A program made the translations under genes and the position numbers. Shown here in pieces: positions 58,192 through 64,000 of a DNA stretch of 64,000 bases (its first letter is position 1; each line of letters begins with the position of its first letter). This DNA comes from Leuctra nigra (taxonomy: Eukaryota > Arthropoda > Insecta > Plecoptera > Leuctridae). Below the pieces are notes generated by a model, which searched no databases, was not told the DNA's origin, and saw only the letters and a list, made by a program, of their open reading frames with translations. Location: contig OW203767.1 in assembly GCA_934045905.1 (NCBI GenBank), positions 18,417,073 to 18,481,072 of the forward strand, in the 5' to 3' direction.

Positions 58192-60277
58192 GTGATAATC
58201 ACAACGCTTACGATAATCAGACGTAATTATCACGAGTATGAAGTGAGCATCTCACTTCGATCATCCGGTGTCTCTGTGGAGGTCCTTGGTGGAGGTGCCG
58301 TGTGATAATCACAACGCTTACGATAAACAGACGTAATTATCACAAGTGTGAAGTGAGCAACTCACTTCGATCATCCGGTGTCTCTGTGGAGGTCCTTGGT
58401 GGAGGTGCCGTGTGATAATCACAACGCTTACGATAATCAGACGTAATTATCACGAGTATGAAGTGAGCATCTCACTTCGATCATCCGGTGTCTCTGTGGA
58501 GGTCCTTGGTGGAGGTGCCGTGTGGAGGTGCCGTGTGATAATCACAACGCTTACGATAATCAGACGTAATTATCACGAGTATGAAGTGAGCATCTCACTT
58601 CGATCATCCGGTGTCTCTGTGGAGGTCCTTGGTGGAGGTGCCGTGTGATAATCACAACGCTTACGATAATCAGACGTAATTATCACGAGTATGAAGTGAG
58701 CATCTCACTTCGATCATCCGGTGTCTCTGTGGAGGTCCTTGGTGGAGGTGCCGTGTGGAGGTGCCGTGTGATAATCACAACGCTTACGATAAACAGACGT
58801 AATTATCACAAGTGTGAAGTGAGCATCTCACTTCGATCATCCGGTGTCTCTGTGGAGGTCCTTGGTGGAGGTGCCGTGTGGAGGTGCCGTGTGATAATCA
58901 CAACGCTTACGATAATCAGACGTAATTATCACGAGTATGAAGTGAGCATCTCACTTCGATCATCCGGTGTCTCTGTGGAGGTCCTTGGTGGAGGTGCCGT
59001 GTGATAATCACAACGCTTACGATAATCAGACGTAATTATCACGAGTATGAAGTGAGCATCTCACTTCGATCATCCGGTGTCTCTGTGGAGGTCCTTGGTG
59101 GAGGTGCCGTGTGGAGGTGCCGTGTGATAATCACAACGCTTACGATAAACAGACGTAATTATCACAAGTGTGAAGTGAGCATCTCACTTCGATCATCCGG
59201 TGTCTCTGTGGAGGTCCTTGGTGGAGGTGCCGTGTGGAGGTGCCGTGTGATAATCACAACGCTTACGATAATCAGACGTAATTATCACGAGTATGAAGTG
59301 AGCATCTCACTTCGATCATCCGGTGTCTCTGTGGAGGTCCTTGGTGGAGGTGCCGTGTGGAGGTGCCGTGTGATAATCACAACGCTTACGATAAACAGAC
59401 GTAATTATCACAAGTGTGAAGTGAGCATCTCACTTCGATCATCCGGTGTCTCTGTGGAGGTCCTTGGTGGAGGTGCCGTGTGATAATCACAACGCTTACG
59501 ATAATCAGACGTAATTATCACGAGTATGAAGTGAGCAACTCACTTCGAGCATCCGCTGTCTTTGTGGAGGTCCTATGGTGGAGGTGCCGTGTGATAATCA
59601 CAACGCTTACGATAATCAGACGTAATTATCACGAGTATGAAGTGAGCAACTCACTTCGATCATCCGGTGTCTCTGTGGAGGTCCTTGGTGGAGGTGCCGT
59701 GTGATAATCACAACGCTTACGATAATCAGACGTAATTATCACGAGTATGAAGTGAGCAACTCACTTCGAGCATCCGCTGTCTCTGTGGAGGTCCTTGGTG
59801 GAGGTGCCGTGTGGAGGTGCCGTGTGATAATCACAACGCTTACGATAATCAGACGTAATTATCACGAGTATGAAGTGAGCAACTCACTTCGAGCATCCGC
59901 TGTCTCTGTGGAGGTCCTTGGTGGAGGTGCCGTGTGATAATCACAACGCTTACGATAATCAGACGTAATTATCACGAGTATGAAGTGAGCAACTCACTTC
60001 GAGCATCCGCTGTCTCTGTGGATGTCCTTGGTGGAGGTGCCGTGTGGAGGTGCCGTGTGATAATCACAATGCTTACGATAATCAGACGTAATTATCACAA
60101 GTGTGAAGTGAGCATCTCACTTCGATCATCCGGTGTCTCTGTGGAGGTCCTTGGTGGAGGTGCCGTGTGATAATCACAACGCTTACGATAATCAGACGTA
60201 ATTATCACGAGTATGAAGTGAGCAACTCACTTCGAGCGTCCGGTGTCTCTGTGGAGGTCCTTGGTGGAGGTGCCGTG
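58192..60277 (+). repeat. 110/123-bp satellite, 18 units
   Basis: Eighteen units starting GTGATAATCACAACGCTTAC at 58192, 58302, 58412, 58535, 58645, 58768, 58891, 59001, 59124, 59247, 59370, 59480, 59591, 59701, 59824, 59934, 60057 and 60167. Unit length is 110 (once 111) or 123, the longer form having a second copy of the 13-mer TGGAGGTGCCGTG. Each unit holds GAAGTGAG/CTCACTTC around a 3-base loop and TGATAAT/ATTATCA flanks. Open frames across it are repeat artefacts. Confidence 0.96.
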
Positions 60278-60740
60278 GTGGATAATAGTATAATGGGGTT
60301 TAATGGCGCGTCAACAGCGAGGTCATTTTGGGCACATTTACTTTTACTTTTGTTGATCAAATATGGAGGTCATGAGGAGGGGTCGACCACAGGGGCCCGG
60401 CCCGGGGGAGTCCAGCACTGATGGAAAGCCAGGATAGAATGGGGATGGACTGTAGCAGAAAGGTTCGGGCCGTTGGGACCCGATTCGGGGGTACATCCGT
60501 CTCGAGGGGTCGGCCAGCCCGAGGGGACCGCAAATTCGAGGGAAGGCAAGGGTAGGTCGACCCTGGCTGCTGGTATGTCCGGCATGGAACCCTTATACAT
60601 GAGCATATGCTCGCCGGCCTAGCCGCAGGGGCCAACACAAACCCCACCACCGCGCTAAGGTGGCAGCCGTTCAGCAGTGGTGGAGGTGCCAGACTCATGG
60701 AGAGGATTGTGTGGCACACAGACAACCTTGATTTTGTCTT
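60278..60740. other. GC-rich unrecognised sequence
   Basis: Much GC-richer than its neighbours (GGGGCCCGGCCCGGGGGAG, GGTCGGCCAGCCCGAGGGG). Open on the minus strand for 122 codons (60357-60725), but the product is Pro/Ser/Arg-rich with no recognisable domain. Possibly the 5' part of a retrotransposon. Confidence 0.25.
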
Positions 60741-60756
60741 TTTACTTTATACATGA

Positions 60757-61150
60757 AAACACTCTGTGTAACGCGTTTATGAGCGAGTCTTCGCATTGAA
60801 TGCGAATTACTATTCGTGTGATAGTTGCTGCTCTATAATAGACCTTAGAAATAGAGGAAGACAATCTGATCGAATGTGCCGAAGGAGCAGTGATAATTTT
60901 GTCTTTGAATTTTGATTAAATTAGACAAATATTTCAAAACAATCATAAATTGTAAGTATAACGTTAATTACAATGAAGTTCTTGACCAATTGGCCTGAAT
61001 ATTTTCAAAATCCCCTGAATTGTTGGTCCCAATGATATGCAAATTTTTTTGTTGATCGGTCAAACGGTTCTAAAATAAATTTTCAATCAATGACAGGATC
61101 TGTTTAAAAAAAAACAGTGCCTGTATCGCTCTCATGTGAACAAGTAGATG
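60757..61150 (+). mobile_element. GTAACGCGTTGATGAGCGAG-family element, copy 4
   Basis: Starts AACACTCTGTGTAACGCGTT followed by TATGAGCGAG. The next 150 bases match the complement of 41500-41660. Confidence 0.55.
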
Positions 61151-63021
61151 CAGTCAAATCTTTTATATTTATTTGAATTATAGGTATTTTTATATGAATA
61201 AGTCAAACACGAACCAATATTCTAACTTGATCAATGATTTGACCAGCTGAGTACAGGTGTTGATTGTACTTGTTCTCTGGACTGTACCAGGCTGTACCGA
61301 TGTGTACTCATGTCAAGGCATCAGATAGCATCATCTAGAGGGTTGTTCCTGTCACTGGGACAAGATTTACAGACATCACCCACCGAGTAGACCCTTGGGT
61401 GATTCCAATGATTCCGTGGAATATTAATGTCGGGTTGTTATCACGATCGGGGGTTTTAATTGTTGACCACACTCACTTCGATAAACAACCTTGCTGGGAT
61501 GTGGCGTGGACAAAATACTCAATCGCTTTTTTGAGAAGGGTCGTGAGTTTTCAGATATTTCGAAAAATCTTTATAAATTTTTTAATGAAAAATATATAAT
61601 ATATAATATATATAATATATAATTTATTTTTATGAATTATCTTACCTGTGGTCTTATTTATTTATTTTAAATTTCTCTGTTTGGTATTGACAAATAGTTA
61701 AAAATAAACACCCCCTTGCAAGGTGTTTTGCTTTTTCTCTAATACACGAATGGAATTATAGATTTGTATAACAATTCGCCAAGTGTCAGATTTGAATTAA
61801 AATTTTTAACAGTTCGGTGCCATTTTAAATTCATATTTGAACTATTTTTGTGTTGAGTATGTTTGTTGCTTAAACGTTTAGTCAGTAAATTTTCCAACAT
61901 GATTACCCGGGGATATAAAAAAGCGCGTAATTTAAATTTGTTTCATTTGTTTTCAAAAAAACATATCCTATTAAAAAATGTTCCATTTATTACAAAGCAA
62001 GTCTACCTTTAAATATTAGACCTCAGCCAATGAGAGTGGAGCTTTCTGGTCACGTGTCCATCAACTAACCAATCACATGACACGTGTCATATATCAGATA
62101 GGTAACGCTACAAATCATTAAAGTGAAGTATTTTGGATTCTCTTTCGGCATTCTAAATTAATACACACCTTACTCAGGTATAACATTGCAAATGCCTAAG
62201 ACTCATTCGTATAGCTGTTATCTTTTATGTACAGAGACAATGAATGCTTATCCATTCTATTCACTTTATTTGTATATTTACATATTTATTTAATTTTCCA
62301 ACACTTATTAAACATTATTCTCGCACGGTGGTAAGGAATGTTGAACATACATAAAAAAGGATTCATACACAAGCACTTATCAATAAATTCTAAAAGTACT
62401 GTAAAATCACAGATAAAAACACCACTTCTTGATGTAGAAATATAAATGAGAATCAAAACAAGTAATTATATACCACTTCTTCAAATAAATGCATTTTCGC
62501 TTATCAACAATTATATACTTAACGTCATGATTGTATATTGCACTCTGCAACTTGCTTTATTGTTCTTCTGCAGAAGTGAAAATTGTTTTGTTGATTAAAA
62601 CTATTTGTAAAAATACACGAAGTGAAGAAAACGGTTTCTTGTGATGAACGCCTCTTAGGATCAATAAAATGTAATTGAAATAATATGTTTTAGTCTTAAT
62701 GAAAGAGATAAAAATAAGGGAGCAATCTGTGAGTGAAAAACAGTATTTGGATGTGGTTTCCCACGCATTTGAACTATTTTAACAATGTGTTACCATGGTG
62801 AATACTTTGTTGCCATGACAATGCTCAGTTCCATGACGTCAAAACCGATATAACTGTTTTAAAACAAGGTTAAATAATTTTAAAATTTTGAGATTTCTAT
62901 CAAACTTTCTGTAATTTAAAAACTATTTATACCATAATAATAATAATGTTTTGTTTGCCACATCCTAGACAATTGTATACTTTACTTTCAATGTTACATC
63001 GTTTTTTTTAATTCACTATAG
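61151..63021. other. Intergenic, no gene seen
   Basis: AT-rich with an (AT)n-type tract at about 61590-61625. Open frames are under 70 codons and unrecognised. Confidence 0.45.
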
Positions 63022-63732
63022 CAGGGGTCGGCAACCTGCGGCTCCTTGTTGGTTCTTGAATGGCTCTGTATAATTTAAATATAAATCAGGAATCGAAAAA
63101 TTTTAAAATTCTAAAAAAACGCCATGCGATTTAACAATTGGAAGGTTTGTTTGTTTTATAAGTATTTATTTAGCTTTCGCTATTTTAGTATTACATGTTA
63201 TGCTACATACACTTAACAATATTTATTTTATATGTTACACTCTTCCTTTTTCAAGTATTCAATCATTTTCATTTTAAATTGACCCACAGTATTACATTCA
63301 GTTAATTTATGATCTAATCTATTATATTCACTCACTCCATCCGACAAAACAGTTTTAAATCTAGACATTTGGACATACAAGTTTGACTGACCTCTTGTGC
63401 CATGTTCATGAATACTACTAACAATGTTTATTCTATCCTTTAAATACTCAGGTGCTAATCCTAACTTAATTTTATGAATAAAAAGGTTACTTGATTTAAT
63501 TTGTTCATTTGAGGGTCCCAAAAGATTTTTTAAATTGATGAAATTCTAGAAACTCGCCTTGCGAGGCAACAACTGGGGGGCTTCGTCAAAATATCAACAT
63601 AAACTGGTAATTCAATTTATTATTTTCAGTATATTTTAGTATTTGATTGCCTCTACTGCGGCTCCCATTATAATATAATTTAATAATTTTTGGGAAATTG
63701 GCTCTTTCACCAAAAAAGGTTACCGACTCCTG
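63022..63732. mobile_element. hAT-like element, copy 2, interrupted by a LINE fragment
   Basis: Begins CAGGGGTCGGCAACCTGCGG and ends AAAGGTTACCGACTCCTG, homologous to 57271-57736 on both sides of a ~340-base insertion (about 63145-63488). Confidence 0.65.
63145..63488 (-). pseudogene. 3' end of a non-LTR retrotransposon (LINE)
   Basis: A 97-codon minus-strand frame (63228-63521) contains GLAPEYLKDRINIVSSIHEH, then an R..S-rich stretch, SDGVSEYNRLDHKL and a FKMKMIEYL tail. This resembles the C-terminal end of reverse transcriptase ORFs of arthropod LINEs (..P.YL... H.TR... EYN.L...F...K..L). It is 5'-truncated, so not functional. AAGGTT-like sequence on both sides of the insertion may be its target duplication. 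Confidence 0.5.
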
Positions 63733-64000
63733 TGAAATTGTAACGTTCGTTCTCTCATATGAAACACTTTGATTTGAAGTTACGTGTGGTCCATTGCTAT
63801 CGCATCTTATCAGCTTGTCCATCTCGGAGATAATATTCACCGAGTCGGGTTTATGACTCAATCGTATCGCGCATGCGTGTACCTTGTCACGATCTCGGGT
63901 CAAAGGTCACCGGGCCTTCATTGTGGCCGACACTGGGGGGTCACTCAAGAAGCGTTGCGGCGTGATGACCACACAATAGAAGTGAAAATGTGTTGAAATC

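Noticed and set aside
58192..60277. CRISPR-like array
   Set aside because: Units are contiguous with no unique spacers, and the context is eukaryotic; it is a satellite.
58412..60421. Series of 74-160-codon frames in the 58-60 kb region
   Set aside because: They translate the 110/123-bp satellite and stop or restart with unit length; no independent coding evidence.

Overview
The window is nuclear DNA of an arthropod, probably an insect. It has spliced genes with GT-AG introns, an AT-rich background with GC-rich coding exons, poly(A) signals, tRNA-derived SINEs, many MITE-like elements and long minisatellites. No prokaryotic, plasmid or organellar features were seen. I cannot place the species from sequence alone.

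The supported genes all lie on the + strand in the first 18 kb. They form a head-to-tail array of three glycine N-methyltransferase (GNMT) paralogues. Copy 1 (662-2270) enters from the left edge and only its last three exons are in view. Copy 2 (5729-10978, 324 aa) and copy 3 (13279-17993, 298 aa) are complete, each with six exons whose junctions fall at the same codons and phases. Copy 3 looks like the ordinary enzyme. Copy 2 keeps most catalytic residues but has changes at an active-site tyrosine and in the SAM motif, plus a Ser/Asp-rich insertion. Copy 1 shares that insertion and has lost the substrate-binding arginine (to Lys) and three active-site tyrosines while its reading frame stays open. 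GNMT converts glycine and S-adenosylmethionine (SAM) to sarcosine and SAH. The array therefore suggests one housekeeping SAM-buffering enzyme and two diverging duplicates.

The introns and intergenic spaces of the array hold SINEs, short inverted-repeat elements, simple repeats and a 1.9-kb Helitron-like element (2504-4382) that opens with a 411-bp palindrome.

From 18.2 kb to the end I found no convincing host gene. This part holds a second copy of the palindromic element (25791-27311) and a 55-bp palindromic minisatellite (24189-24967). A 46-bp minisatellite (36060-36796) has a single-unit relative at 19600-19690 on the other strand. A 110/123-bp satellite (58192-60277) contains two inverted repeats per unit. 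There are also several foldback and terminal-inverted-repeat elements, a dispersed family ending in a conserved GTAACGCGTTGATGAGCGAG motif, and a LINE fragment nested in a hAT-like element at the right edge. Most long open frames there are repeat translations or chance. A few GC-richer islands (about 24960-25230, 49440-49660, 57790-57960, 60290-60720) could be regulatory or degenerate coding sequence, but nothing in them is recognisable.
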